Shown one piece after another: positions 39,013 through 49,897 of a stretch of DNA of 64,000 nt. Source of the stretch: Sulfurimonas sp. HSL3-2. GTDB taxonomy: Bacteria; Campylobacterota; Campylobacteria; Campylobacterales; Sulfurimonadaceae. Position numbers and translations under genes: made by a program. The stretch lies in NCBI RefSeq assembly GCF_039645965.1, contig NZ_CP147917.1, positions 1,426,001 through 1,490,000 on the forward strand, written 5' to 3'. The first letter of the stretch is position 1. Each line of letters opens with the position of its first letter. A model generated the notes under the pieces. It made no database searches. It was not told where the DNA came from and saw only the letters and a list, made by a program, of their open reading frames with translations.

Positions 39013-39118
39013 CTGGCAACAACACTATGACCTTAAAAACAAACACCTTACATGTAAGCCCTTGGCATTATCTATGTCAATAGAATATTTAAAAATTATA
39101 GATTCTCAAAAACAAGTG

Positions 39119-39124
39119 TATAAT
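39119..39124 (+). promoter_or_regulatory. -10 box for the DUF502 gene
   Basis: TATAAT in AAGTGTATAATAAAC, 47 bases before the ATG at 39172. Confidence 0.5.
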
Positions 39125-39171
39125 AAACTCTAATTTATGCAACCTATGCAAAATATGGAGTGGAGTAGAGA

Positions 39172-39828
39172 ATGCAAAGCAGTAAACTAAGACACTTTTT
39201 CGAGCTTATGATACAGGGATTTTTTTGGATCCTTCCTTTGGCAGTCATCACGATGATCGTGCTTTGGCTGTATAAGAAGGTAGACGTACTCGTAGAGGGA
39301 GTGTTTAGCCTTGTTGGTTTTCATCCGCAGACGAACCAGTCTTTATGGTTTATCTTGGTCATCTTCACATTTATGGTGCTGCTTTATGTCGTGGGGCATT
39401 TTGTCGAGACAAGGCTTGCTGAGTGGACGCAGAACATCTTAAACAAGATACCGGGATATTCTACCATCAAAGACATCATCGGGATATTTAACTCCTCTAA
39501 GAAAGGCGAAACGCAGGTGTTGGTAGTCGCCATTAAAGGTTTTGCAGCCGAGGGCTACAATATCGGGCTTATGTACTCTCAAAAAGAGAGCATCATTAAA
39601 GAGCATTACACCGTCACACTTTCACAGACGCCCATACCAAACGGCGGGTATATGTTTGAAGTACACAAAGACAACATCTATGTCATAGAAAAAGCGACGT
39701 TTGATGACAACCTCCAGTATCTGCTCTCCATGGGTGTTAAAAGTCTGGCAGACATCTTAAAGACAGAACCACGCAATCTCGATGAGCTTACTTCTTTAGA
39801 CAGATGGCTGGAAGAAAATAAAAAATAG
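39172..39828 (+). CDS. DUF502-family membrane protein
   Basis: 218 residues. Two TM helices (about 13-33 and 60-82) and a cytoplasmic/peripheral domain carrying the family pattern IPGYSTIKDIIGIF at about 101-114 and LPNGGYMFEV-like IPNGGYMFEVHKDNI at about 155. DUF502 proteins are widespread inner-membrane proteins of unknown function. TGGAGTGGAG-type purine runs precede the start. Confidence 0.82.
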   Translation: MQSSKLRHFFELMIQGFFWILPLAVITMIVLWLYKKVDVLVEGVFSLVGFHPQTNQSLWFILVIFTFMVLLYVVGHFVETRLAEWTQNILNKIPGYSTIKDIIGIFNSSKKGETQVLVVAIKGFAAEGYNIGLMYSQKESIIKEHYTVTLSQTPIPNGGYMFEVHKDNIYVIEKATFDDNLQYLLSMGVKSLADILKTEPRNLDELTSLDRWLEENKK

Positions 39829-39922
39829 GAGTATCTAAAAAACTGCTCGTTCACCATTTAGTTAAAAAAAAGTATTACAATTTTCTTGTGCGCACTATTT
39901 CAATTCAAAAAGGAGATAGAGT

Positions 39923-40408
39923 ATGAAAGTTATACATACGACTTTAATGGCGATGGTTTTAGGCGGTCTTTTAGTAAGTGCCGATGCACAGCAACAAAAG
40001 CCTGTAAACGATCCTTTTTACAATGACTTTGTAAAACTGCAAAAAGATATGGACAAGATGTTCATAAACTTTCATCAAAAGTATTTCAATGATGAAAAGT
40101 TCTCCGACAATATGGAGATATCCGTAAAAAGCGACTTTAAAGATGACGGCAAACAATATGTCGTCAACATGGATCTGCCGGGATTTGACAAGTCAAACAT
40201 CAAAGTAAAGACAAAAGAGAATGTTCTTTACGTCAAAGCAAAAAATGATGCAGACACTGAAAAGAAAGATGAGCATTTTTATGAAAAAGAACGCTACAGC
40301 GGCAGTGTATATAGAAGCTTCACTCTTCCAAAAGATGCTGATACCGGCAAACTCAAGACAGAATTTAAAAACGGGGTCTTGACCATAGACATCCCTAAAA
40401 AATCCTGA
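39923..40408 (+). CDS. Exported Hsp20-family small heat-shock protein
   Basis: 161 residues. The alpha-crystallin domain (about 60-160) is complete: NMDLPGFDKSNIKVKTKENVLYVKA, then RSFTLPKDADTGKLKTEFKNGVLTIDIPKK, with the GVLTIDIP signature. Unusually for this family, the protein begins with a signal peptide (MKVIHTTLMAMVLGGLLVSADAQ), so it should act as a chaperone in the periplasm. It has its own Shine-Dalgarno (AAAGGAGAT) and is followed by a clear rho-independent terminator, so it is monocistronic. Confidence 0.88.
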   Translation: MKVIHTTLMAMVLGGLLVSADAQQQKPVNDPFYNDFVKLQKDMDKMFINFHQKYFNDEKFSDNMEISVKSDFKDDGKQYVVNMDLPGFDKSNIKVKTKENVLYVKAKNDADTEKKDEHFYEKERYSGSVYRSFTLPKDADTGKLKTEFKNGVLTIDIPKKS

Positions 40409-40410
40409 TT

Positions 40411-40435
40411 ATCCCCTCTTTCGGGGATATTTTTC
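40411..40435 (+). terminator. Rho-independent terminator of the hsp20 gene
   Basis: ATCCCC (40411-40416) pairs with GGGGAT (40423-40428) around TCTTTC, followed by ATTTTTCTG. It starts 3 bases after the Hsp20 stop codon. Confidence 0.8.
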
Positions 40436-40513
40436 TGTCTATTCCTCTTTACATGTAATAGACATGTAACAAACAAAAAATACAATGATAAAAATCAACA
40501 ATGGTGCAGTACT

Positions 40514-41407
40514 TTGAAAACATCTAGGTTTAAATCTGTGTATAAACAGTTCAAAAAAAAGTTTAAACAGCTGAAGATAGACAAGAGCTCCGACAGTAAA
40601 CTCAAAGAGTCATACAAGGAGTTAAAAAATGCATATAATGCACTTGAAGAGTATAAAACTGTTTTAGAGAATAAAGTTCAGAAAGAGATAAAAAAGAGAC
40701 TCGAACACGAGATCCTGATGCTTGAAAAGATCAGGTTTATCACTATGGGAGAGATGATGGATGCAGTCGCTCATCAATGGGTCCAGCCGCTTTCTCTCAT
40801 CTCGATGTATACCGACGATCTTAAACAAAATATTAAAGACGACACTATCGACAAAAACCATTTTTTAAAGAATCTGGACTCCATAGAAAAACAAAACGAG
40901 CATATGGAATCGACACTCAAAGAGTTTAGAAACTTTTTAAGTCCTGTCAATGACGACGACATGTTTAAACTCAATAAAGTAGTCAAAAGCTCTTTAAAAC
41001 TCTTAGAAGACGAACTAGAATTCGCAGATATAAAGATCCAGTTTAAAAAAGATGAAGAGGTCTCCATAAAAGGAAACGGCAAAGAGTTACAACACGTCAT
41101 CATAAACATCCTGCACAATGCAAAAGATGCCTTTACCATCAGAGAAAAAGAGGATCGTACCATACGGATATCTACAAAGCAAAAAGAGTCTAAAGTCATG
41201 CTTCAGATAGAAGACAATGCCGGGGGCATCGACGTGCTGATGCTTGATAAGATATTTAACCCTTATGTCACTACGAAAAAAGCTTTTGGAGGTTCAGGCA
41301 TCGGTCTGTATATGAGCAAACTCATCATGGAAAAACACCATGCAGAGATCAGAGTCCAAAACTCTCAAGACGGAGCAGTATTTACTCTCTGTTTTGAGAA
41401 GTCATAG
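40514..41407 (+). CDS. Sensor histidine kinase without recognisable sensor domain
   Basis: 297 residues from a TTG start; the ATG at 40501 is out of frame. A long N-terminal coiled coil (about 20-75) leads to the dimerisation helix with the phospho-acceptor His in GEMMDAVAHQWVQPLSLISMY. The HATPase_c domain has N box HNAKDAF, G1 IEDNAGGID and G2 GGSGIGLYMSKLIM. The HQWRQPL-type H box is common in Campylobacterota cytosolic kinases. No response regulator is adjacent, so the partner is unknown. Confidence 0.88.
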   Translation: MKTSRFKSVYKQFKKKFKQLKIDKSSDSKLKESYKELKNAYNALEEYKTVLENKVQKEIKKRLEHEILMLEKIRFITMGEMMDAVAHQWVQPLSLISMYTDDLKQNIKDDTIDKNHFLKNLDSIEKQNEHMESTLKEFRNFLSPVNDDDMFKLNKVVKSSLKLLEDELEFADIKIQFKKDEEVSIKGNGKELQHVIINILHNAKDAFTIREKEDRTIRISTKQKESKVMLQIEDNAGGIDVLMLDKIFNPYVTTKKAFGGSGIGLYMSKLIMEKHHAEIRVQNSQDGAVFTLCFEKS

Positions 41408-41418
41408 AGAGTGTTTTA

Positions 41419-42180
41419 TTAGCTGTTTTTAAAAAGTGTCCCTTTATTATGGACACCTTCCATTAAAAATTCTCTTGCTGCCGAGAGGTCGTAACCGCTG
41501 CAGAGAAACATCTTTCTATTCTTGTCAAGAAGATAATCTGCTGCTTTGAGTTTTGTGACGATCCCGCCTGTTGCAAACTCGTTATTTGGTGTATGACTCT
41601 GATTTAATGCTTCTTTTGAAATACTATTTACTACTTTTAAAAGCTTTGCATCTTTATTTTCATGAGGATTTGAGTCATAGTAACCGTCTATATCGCTTAA
41701 AATAATGAGGATGTCTGAGTTTGTGTGATGTGCGACATGTGCTGAAAGCTGATCATTGTCTCCAAATACCTGATCCGGTGTCGTAGATATATCATTCTCG
41801 TTTATAATAGGAAGTATGTCGTTTTCCAGTGTCGTGTCTATGATCTGACGAAATATTTCCGTTCTTTTTCTTGAGTCAAAATCATCTTCGGTCAAAAGTA
41901 TCTGAGAGATCTCAACCTCAAAGGTATCGAACTTCTTTTTATAACTACTCATAAGGATAGGCTGACCCACAGAGGCCAATACTTTTTTGCCGATCTGTTT
42001 TTTTCTGTCCAGTTTTAAAGAGGTGTATCCTGCAGCCACTGCGCCAGAACTCACTAAAATAACATCATATTTTTCTCTGATCTCAGCTATAAGTGTGACT
42101 AATTTCAACATCCTCACTTTTGCTATACTGTTTGACTCTGTTAAGACTCCGCTTCCGACTTTTATTACTATTCTTTTCAT
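41419..42180 (-). CDS. proB: Glutamate 5-kinase, short form without PUA domain
   Basis: 253 residues, amino-acid kinase fold: KVGSGVLTE at about 5-13, VSSGAVAAGYTSL at about 45, NENDISTTPDQVFGDNDQLSAHVA with the substrate-binding Asn/Asp, and SDIDGYYDSNP. It phosphorylates glutamate in proline synthesis. Many bacterial ProB have a C-terminal PUA domain; here the protein ends after the kinase domain, as is normal in Campylobacterota. It overlaps the RDD gene by 4 bases. Confidence 0.93.
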   Translation of the reverse strand: MKRIVIKVGSGVLTESNSIAKVRMLKLVTLIAEIREKYDVILVSSGAVAAGYTSLKLDRKKQIGKKVLASVGQPILMSSYKKKFDTFEVEISQILLTEDDFDSRKRTEIFRQIIDTTLENDILPIINENDISTTPDQVFGDNDQLSAHVAHHTNSDILIILSDIDGYYDSNPHENKDAKLLKVVNSISKEALNQSHTPNNEFATGGIVTKLKAADYLLDKNRKMFLCSGYDLSAAREFLMEGVHNKGTLFKNS

Positions 42181-42677
42181 ATTTCCCTTTCATCTTCATC
42201 GTAAATAACAGCAGTTCCTGCCAATAGGTCATGAAATGCTCTCTTATCTTTTCGAAATGCAACGATTATAAATCCAAGTAAAAATGGTATCGTTGAGATG
42301 ATATACCCGAGTGAACGGGTAATAGCTTGTTTATTTGTTATATCATCAAATGTTTTTGCATCTACGATCTTAATTTTGACTATCTTTTTACCGGGAGTGG
42401 CACCACGCCATCTTCTCCAAAAAACGATAGTCACAACTAAAACAGATATCTCAAAGATAAGTTCCCACGTAAATGAGGTTTGAGGTTGGTGTGCAAGTGC
42501 TGCTGCGGCATTGCCGTTCATCGCATAGATCAAGTTTTGCTGATAGATTGAGAGGTCGAACCAGTTACCGTTACTTAAAAAGTAGATAACCACTGCCACG
42601 GGCAGAGCTAAGAAAAGAGTGTCTAAAAAAGAGGCGGTAAATCTTACCCAAAAACCTGCGTATTTTATATTATCCAT
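42177..42677 (-). CDS. RDD-family membrane protein
   Basis: 166 residues with three TM helices. The RDD signature is present: YAGFWVRFTASFLDTLFLALP at the N terminus and TPGKKIVKIKIVDAKTFDDITNKQAITRSLGYI in the middle. RDD proteins are inner-membrane proteins; some act as Na+(Li+,K+)/H+ antiporters, but the role is usually unknown. It lies between guaB and proB on the minus strand. Confidence 0.88.
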   Translation of the reverse strand: MDNIKYAGFWVRFTASFLDTLFLALPVAVVIYFLSNGNWFDLSIYQQNLIYAMNGNAAAALAHQPQTSFTWELIFEISVLVVTIVFWRRWRGATPGKKIVKIKIVDAKTFDDITNKQAITRSLGYIISTIPFLLGFIIVAFRKDKRAFHDLLAGTAVIYDEDEREI

Positions 42678-42730
42678 ATGCTAATCTTTTACTTTGTCGG
42701 CACCTGCGTAAATGTGCAGATGCCATAAAA

Positions 42731-44248
<1,518 letters not shown>

Positions 44249-44285
44249 TTAAAAAAAGGTAAAGTGTTTTTTTCACCCTTAAGCT

Positions 44286-45098
44286 TTAAATTCCAAGCAC
44301 CTTCATCGCCCCTCGAATAACCGGTACCATAGTCGTTTCAAGAGTTTTGTTCAGATTTAACGGCTGCATCGTCATCTTGATCGCCATAGAATAGGGATAA
44401 TGTTTTTTTGCAAGTTTATTGAGCTCTTTTTTAAAGAGTTCATAAGATGATCTGTCAAAAACAGCATCGTTTTGTATCTCGTAAATGCTTTGAAACCCCA
44501 TCTCGATATCTTCACTGCTAGCCTCTTTTAACCGTTGGACTATGACTTGAAGTATCTCTTTTCGTCCCAGATTCTCGCTTTGGTTGTAGTATTTAAAGTA
44601 GCGGTCAAAGTAGCTGTAATGATTTACTTCATCTTTATATATGTAGTGTGTAAGACCTGCTAGAACAGGTTCGTCAAGGCTTTTGGCATAGTCTTCAAAC
44701 GCCCTGTACATAGTGGATGTCCCTGTCTCTACTATCATGCGTGCGAGCATCTCCAGACCGCGTGTCGGCTGAAAGGAACCGGTATTGCAAAGCGGCAGAT
44801 AGAGTTCTAAAAACCTCTCATACGCTTTTTGCCAGGGAAACTCCGGCCATACATGTAAGACATATCTTTTTAATGCCTCTCCGTGCTGAATCTCCTCTTT
44901 TTCCCAGTCCTCCTGTAGCCATTGTACGGCTTTAGGGTTGTCATCATAGTACTCTGAGAGATTTTTTGCATATGTATCGGAGGTTATCTCGATAAACGAT
45001 GCTATCGTAAGGAGTTGAAAAAGAAAGCTGTCGCCTCTCACCTTCTGCATATCTATTGCATTGTAATCGATATCTTTTTTATAATCCCATCTTGCCAT
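44286..45098 (-). CDS. Ferritin-like di-iron protein
   Basis: 270 residues, all-helical, no signal. Candidate di-iron ligands lie in two ExxH units, EKEEIQHGE (about 66-74) and YKDEVNHYSYF (about 150-160), plus E in FIEITSD and MIVETGTS, matching the four-helix bundle of ferritin-like/acyl-desaturase-type enzymes. The helical content and spacing suggest an oxygen-activating or peroxide-handling protein. Substrate unknown. A one-mismatch palindrome copy falls inside (44849-44858). Confidence 0.7.
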   Translation of the reverse strand: MARWDYKKDIDYNAIDMQKVRGDSFLFQLLTIASFIEITSDTYAKNLSEYYDDNPKAVQWLQEDWEKEEIQHGEALKRYVLHVWPEFPWQKAYERFLELYLPLCNTGSFQPTRGLEMLARMIVETGTSTMYRAFEDYAKSLDEPVLAGLTHYIYKDEVNHYSYFDRYFKYYNQSENLGRKEILQVIVQRLKEASSEDIEMGFQSIYEIQNDAVFDRSSYELFKKELNKLAKKHYPYSMAIKMTMQPLNLNKTLETTMVPVIRGAMKVLGI

Positions 45099-45211
45099 TG
45101 TTGTTACCTCTTTTTATCAAAGTCACTTCATCTTAAGGCCGAAAAATTATCTTTAAAAATATTCTACTACATAATGGTTAATACAAAAAACCGGAATAAG
45201 GATCAAGATCT

Positions 45212-47869
45212 TTACATCCCTTCCATATTGAATGTAAACCCTTTTTTATTAAACACGTTCATACAGGCATCGACGACATCGGGATCATACGCACTGCCCC
45301 TTCCCCGTTCTATCTCTTCAAAGGCGACACTCAATCCCATCGCAGGACGGTACGGACGGTGTGAAGAGATCGCTTCTACGACATCTGCAACGGTAATGAT
45401 CCTCGCCTCGAGCAAAATCGCGTCACCGATAAGTCCCTGCGGATAGCCTGTTCCGTCGATCTTTTCATGATGCTGCAGGATGATATCTGCGATCGGCCAC
45501 GGAAACTTGATGTTTTTTAAGATGTCATATCCCGTCTGCGGATGCATCTGGATCAGTTTATACTCCAACTCGTTGAGCCTGCCCGGCTTGGAGAGGATCT
45601 CTGCCGGAACATGGATCTTTCCTAGATCATGGATCACCCCTGCGAACTCCACCCCTTTTATCTGTTTTGCAGAGAGGTTCATCTCCCTTGCAATTGCGGT
45701 TGCCAGTTCACTGACACGCCTTTGATGACCGGCAGTGTACGGATCTCGCGATTCAAGTGTAGCTGCGATAGCCTGAATGGACTCTTCCAGACTCTCTTGC
45801 AGCAGTAATGCCTGTTCTTCATGAGCAGCGCGTGCACGCAGATTGACAATACCGTATGCCAGATCACTTGCAAGCTCCTCTAAAAGTTTCACCTCTTCAT
45901 CATCATAAGACTTGATCTCCGAAGAGTAGATGCACAATGCACCGAATGTCTTCTCCCCGTCAGATAAAGGGAGAGCAATGTTAGAGACATAACCAAGAGC
46001 CAAAGCACCCTCTTTCCAAGCTTTAAAAGCCGGGTCTACAGCGATATCATGACTGATATGTGTCTTGCCTGTACGTATGGCTCTTGCGACCGGCAGCTGT
46101 CCCTCTTGAACATCAGCCCAGCTTAAGTTCCGAATCCAAAAATGACGTTTTTGCAATCCTGCCCATGCTTTTGGTATGATCCTTTTTGTTTCATCATTAT
46201 CTGCATAATCCACGACTGCCAGACTGTATTCACCCTTTTCAACTATGACTCGTGTGACCTCATGTATCAGCTCATCCTCACTGGAGGCTCTGACAAGTGC
46301 AAGGTTTCCTGCCGATAATGTTCTAAGAGCGCGATTTAAACGTTTTAAAGAAGACTCTGACTGCTTTCTTTCGGTTATATCCCTGTCTATCCCGCGGTAA
46401 CCTGCGAACTCTCCGTTTTCTTCAAAGAAGGGTGTCCCGCTTGTCTCAAGAACGACATCATGTCCATCTTTATGAACATTGGTATTTTCTACTGAGATCA
46501 GCGGTGCACGTTTTTCTACATATTCCTGAAACATATCGACAAACTTTTTGACTTCACTTGGGGGCATGAGATCAAAAGGTGTTTTGCCTACTATCTCTTC
46601 AGGCTTATATCCAAGCAGTTTTTCGACCTGAGGACTGACGTATGTGTATTTACCATTCTTGTCGATCTCCCATATCCAGTCATTTGTCGATTCGACAAGT
46701 GAACGGAACTTCTCCTCACTTTTTCTCAGTAACTCCTGTGACTCTCGGCGCTCTGTAATATCCATGCCGATACCTATGACATTAACTCCATATTGTGTTT
46801 CGAGTCTATACCCTGTAATGCTATAGTAACGAACACCGCTTGTAAGGAGCATGCGGACTTCTGCAGATGCATAGCCTGTTTCAAAAGCTTTTTGAAGATT
46901 CTGCATCGCATAGGCTTTATCATCTTCATGCATGAAAGTCATAGCATTGACTCCCAATATCTCTTCTGATGAGAGTCCTGTCAGTTCTTCAAGTCTTCTG
47001 TTCCATTGTATCATGCCGGCATTTTGATCGACAAGAAAAAAGATACCCGGCAGACTTTGGATCAAAGTCTCAGAGAACATCTTTGTATCGCGAAACTTTT
47101 GTTCAGCCTTCTTACGCTGTGTTATATCTCGGATAAAACCTATGGCATTCCATCTGCCCTCTCTTTTTACGGCAGAAAGTGATAACTCGATAGGAAACTC
47201 CGTCCCGTCTTTTTTTAAAGCAGAAAGTTCGACAGTCTTACCGATAGCAGGGCCTTCCCCCGTCTTTTTAAAATGCTTAAAACCGATATGGTGGGCTTCT
47301 AAAAAACGCTTTGGAGTAAGAAGATCATGCAGTACCTGTCCAAGTACCTCTTTTTGTGAGTAACCGAAGATCTTTTCAGATGCAGGGTTCCAGTAAGATA
47401 TCTTCCCCTCATCATCCATTATGATGATGGCATCTTGAGCAGAAGCGGTAATACTTCGAAACTTCTCTTCACTCTCAAGCAGCGACATCTCCATCTTTTT
47501 AAACTCGGTGATGTCTTCAAGTGTATGCATAGAGTAAAGGTGTTCGCCATGTTCGTCTGTGATGCAGTATGAGCGTGAACGAAGAAATCTGCCGTCTATC
47601 AGCAGCTCCTCTTCATGCCCTTTTGGAGTAAGAGTCTCTATCGCTTCGGCACAACTGTGAAGCGGAGCATCTGTCTTAGGAAACACCTCAAAATATTTGC
47701 GGCCGATGATCTCTCTAAACGGGATTCCCGCATATTTTTGATATGCTTTGTTACAGCGTAATATACGGAAATCTTTATCATGCATAAAGATCGCATCTTC
47801 AAATGAATCGATCGCAGACATCCACTCTTCATATGCATGCCCTACTCTCTCACATACCGTTTCATTCAT
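45212..47869 (-). CDS. Multi-PAS/GAF HD-GYP c-di-GMP phosphodiesterase
   Basis: 885 residues, no TM segment. Four PAS domains in series (about 20-130, 135-260, 265-385 and 388-510), each ending in an IT(E/Q)R(K/R)-type PAC motif, are followed by GAF (about 525-690) and HD-GYP (about 705-885). The HD-GYP core is intact: HDLGKIHVP, HPQTGYDIL, HHEKIDGTGYPQGL and the VADVVEAISSHRPYRPA segment. It should hydrolyse c-di-GMP under control of several signals. It stands alone and is the counterpart of the GGDEF protein at the left edge of the window. Confidence 0.92.
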   Translation of the reverse strand: MNETVCERVGHAYEEWMSAIDSFEDAIFMHDKDFRILRCNKAYQKYAGIPFREIIGRKYFEVFPKTDAPLHSCAEAIETLTPKGHEEELLIDGRFLRSRSYCITDEHGEHLYSMHTLEDITEFKKMEMSLLESEEKFRSITASAQDAIIIMDDEGKISYWNPASEKIFGYSQKEVLGQVLHDLLTPKRFLEAHHIGFKHFKKTGEGPAIGKTVELSALKKDGTEFPIELSLSAVKREGRWNAIGFIRDITQRKKAEQKFRDTKMFSETLIQSLPGIFFLVDQNAGMIQWNRRLEELTGLSSEEILGVNAMTFMHEDDKAYAMQNLQKAFETGYASAEVRMLLTSGVRYYSITGYRLETQYGVNVIGIGMDITERRESQELLRKSEEKFRSLVESTNDWIWEIDKNGKYTYVSPQVEKLLGYKPEEIVGKTPFDLMPPSEVKKFVDMFQEYVEKRAPLISVENTNVHKDGHDVVLETSGTPFFEENGEFAGYRGIDRDITERKQSESSLKRLNRALRTLSAGNLALVRASSEDELIHEVTRVIVEKGEYSLAVVDYADNDETKRIIPKAWAGLQKRHFWIRNLSWADVQEGQLPVARAIRTGKTHISHDIAVDPAFKAWKEGALALGYVSNIALPLSDGEKTFGALCIYSSEIKSYDDEEVKLLEELASDLAYGIVNLRARAAHEEQALLLQESLEESIQAIAATLESRDPYTAGHQRRVSELATAIAREMNLSAKQIKGVEFAGVIHDLGKIHVPAEILSKPGRLNELEYKLIQMHPQTGYDILKNIKFPWPIADIILQHHEKIDGTGYPQGLIGDAILLEARIITVADVVEAISSHRPYRPAMGLSVAFEEIERGRGSAYDPDVVDACMNVFNKKGFTFNMEGM

Positions 47870-47960
47870 CTTTTAACTCCGCATAACTCAAACAATCAAA
47901 AGAATTGATCTTTTTAACGACTATTGTAACACAAACAAGACTGATATTTGTTGACTACAT

Positions 47961-48419
47961 CTATCCGTTTTTTCGCACAAGAGAGTTGTACTGAACTTTT
48001 GCCAGCCCGCCGTAAGAGAACCAGAGTGCGATCCAGTTTATTGCCAGCGTAAAAAATATGATACCAAATACCACTCCGCTATGCAGTTTTGCGAAAAGTG
48101 CAAATATTACAAGAAGTTGGTTTAACTGTCCGATGACACCCAGAAACAGTACGATCAGTACTGCCGAGACCAAGACACTCGTACCTAATGAGAGCCATGT
48201 GAGATGCTTTCTCTCTCTTTGACTTGGAACCCGTTCATAGTCTCTTACAAACTTGGATACGGCAGCAAGTACACTCACCATGATCGCTGCGATAGATGAG
48301 CCTATGCCTGCACTGTCTATCTCTGTAAGTGTCGTAAATACGGCAAGAAGTACAAGAGCAGCAGCATACGTGAATGTATAACGGATCACGTAGGGAAAAA
48401 CTTTAACATCTTTAGTCAT
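47961..48419 (-). CDS. Four-TM membrane protein of unknown function
   Basis: 152 residues with four TM helices (about 10-30, 35-55, 78-100, 108-135). It resembles the ABZJ_00895-type small membrane family in layout only. A perfect 9-bp inverted repeat (AATGTTCTC 48420-48428, GAGAACATT 48454-48462) brackets its ribosome binding site and could be an operator. Confidence 0.65.
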   Translation of the reverse strand: MTKDVKVFPYVIRYTFTYAAALVLLAVFTTLTEIDSAGIGSSIAAIMVSVLAAVSKFVRDYERVPSQRERKHLTWLSLGTSVLVSAVLIVLFLGVIGQLNQLLVIFALFAKLHSGVVFGIIFFTLAINWIALWFSYGGLAKVQYNSLVRKNG

Positions 48420-48488
48420 AATGTTCTCCTTTCAAAACTTTTTTAAAGCAAAAGAGAACATTATAACACATAATCAAATATGCCTGTT

Positions 48489-49520
48489 TTACTCAAACCT
48501 CTTTATACATTCATAACTTGCACCGTCGTGGCGTCGTGTGCTTTGCATCAATTCAAAAACCGTCTCTACTGTTCCTACTTCTTTTTCTTTATAAGCTTGA
48601 AGCATCTTGTCAAAAGCTGCTATGTCTTTGAGTGATTTTCCCCGCATCAATGTCACATGAGGGATGAACTGTTTTGCCTCGCCGAGTGAGAAAGCGTCAT
48701 TTAGGGAGGAGACAAGAGAAGCTAGTTCTAGGCTCTCCCCTTTGGCGTAAAGGATCTTGTTTGACCCGAAGTAGTCCAAACCGCTGAGTTTAAAAGGCGC
48801 TATGGGTGCAAGAAGCAAAGAGAGCCTTTCGATCAACTCCTCTTCTGTGAACTTGTCTCCAAAAAAAGCTACGGTTACATGCAGGTTCTCACTCGGGATC
48901 CAACGCCCGTTGATGAGTCCGGAAAAATCCTCTTGCAGTCTATCGTAGTCGTAAAGTTTGGCTTTCATTGCTAAGAACAGAGGTTTCTTATGAGTCAGTT
49001 CTTTAAAGTGCCGATAATCCTCTTGTGAGTGGACAAAAACTACCACATCCATCTCGAGATCTGCTTTTAAAAAGCTCTCCTGTATCATCAAAAACACTTT
49101 CTCTTTTTCGAGTCCGCCGACACCGCATCCAAGTAGCGGGATGACAAGCTTCGGATCTTTTATCTGCTCGGTTTCGACTCTCTCCTTGAGTATCTCTATC
49201 ATCTTGTTTAAAGCAGTCTGTATATGTTCATAAGAGGGCATCGGGCTTATTGAACTGTCGGAGTAGTTCATGACCGCTACATGTAAGGCATACAAAAAGT
49301 TAGTCGCAGTGCCCGGACTTGAGAGGACGACATCCCCCTGCTTTAGAGTTCCAGCTTTGTGTTTTAATGCATAAAGTTCCTGCTGATACTCCGACCCGCC
49401 GCAATGTTCATAAAACGCTCTGGAGACTCCGCTACCAAGACTCAGCTCGGTATTTGAAGCATTGACGATGAACGTCGCTTTCTCTTGGACGAGATCTCCC
49501 TGCTTTACCCTGAACTTCAT
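48489..49520 (-). CDS. Macrodomain fused to 2H phosphoesterase (LigT-like)
   Basis: 343 residues in two parts. Residues about 1-165 form a macrodomain: IVNASNTELSLGSGVSRAFYEHCGG and VIPLLGCGVGGLEKEKV are its ADP-ribose-binding loops. Residues about 180-343 form a 2H domain with both HxT motifs, HVTVAFFGD and HVTLMRGKS, as in 2'-5' RNA ligase/cyclic phosphodiesterases. Both domains handle ADP-ribose or 2',3'-cyclic phosphate products, so the fusion could process ADP-ribose 1''-phosphate or cyclic phosphates from tRNA repair. A one-mismatch palindrome (49277-49286) encodes ALHVAVM. Confidence 0.85.
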   Translation of the reverse strand: MKFRVKQGDLVQEKATFIVNASNTELSLGSGVSRAFYEHCGGSEYQQELYALKHKAGTLKQGDVVLSSPGTATNFLYALHVAVMNYSDSSISPMPSYEHIQTALNKMIEILKERVETEQIKDPKLVIPLLGCGVGGLEKEKVFLMIQESFLKADLEMDVVVFVHSQEDYRHFKELTHKKPLFLAMKAKLYDYDRLQEDFSGLINGRWIPSENLHVTVAFFGDKFTEEELIERLSLLLAPIAPFKLSGLDYFGSNKILYAKGESLELASLVSSLNDAFSLGEAKQFIPHVTLMRGKSLKDIAAFDKMLQAYKEKEVGTVETVFELMQSTRRHDGASYECIKRFE

Positions 49521-49544
49521 AGTCCGTCTCTCCTCTAAAAAAAG

Positions 49545-49799
49545 TTAGATCTCATTATTCTTCCAAGCTTCCGCAGCTTCGACGATATTTGCAAATCCGC
49601 TGACCCGTCCGATGATAAAGATCTCATCAAAGACATAGCAGCAGACGTTGCCGTTAGGCTCAAGCATAAAGACGGCGTACTCATCACCCTTCACATCTTT
49701 TGAGATCACTCTCATGCCGTCGACCATGTCATTTATCTCGACGATCGCGTCATACTCGACATCAAGCAGTTGTTTGCCGTTACTTGTATATACAGCCAT
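49545..49799 (-). CDS. Small acidic protein of unknown function
   Basis: 84 residues, soluble, beta-rich then helical: MAVYTSNGKQLLDVEYDAIVEINDMVDGMRVISKDVKGDEYAVFMLEPNGNVCCYVFDEIF. It lies 24 bases upstream of the macrodomain gene and may be co-transcribed. An AAAGGTAAAA ribosome binding site precedes the ATG. An exact TTACATGTAA (49833-49842) lies in its leader. Confidence 0.6.
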   Translation of the reverse strand: MAVYTSNGKQLLDVEYDAIVEINDMVDGMRVISKDVKGDEYAVFMLEPNGNVCCYVFDEIFIIGRVSGFANIVEAAEAWKNNEI

Positions 49800-49897
49800 A
49801 TTTTTACCTTTTTACAATAATTGAAACTATGTTTACATGTAAGAAAGCAAGATGCATTCTCAAAGTGCTACAATTATGCAAATCAAATTTTTGAAGT

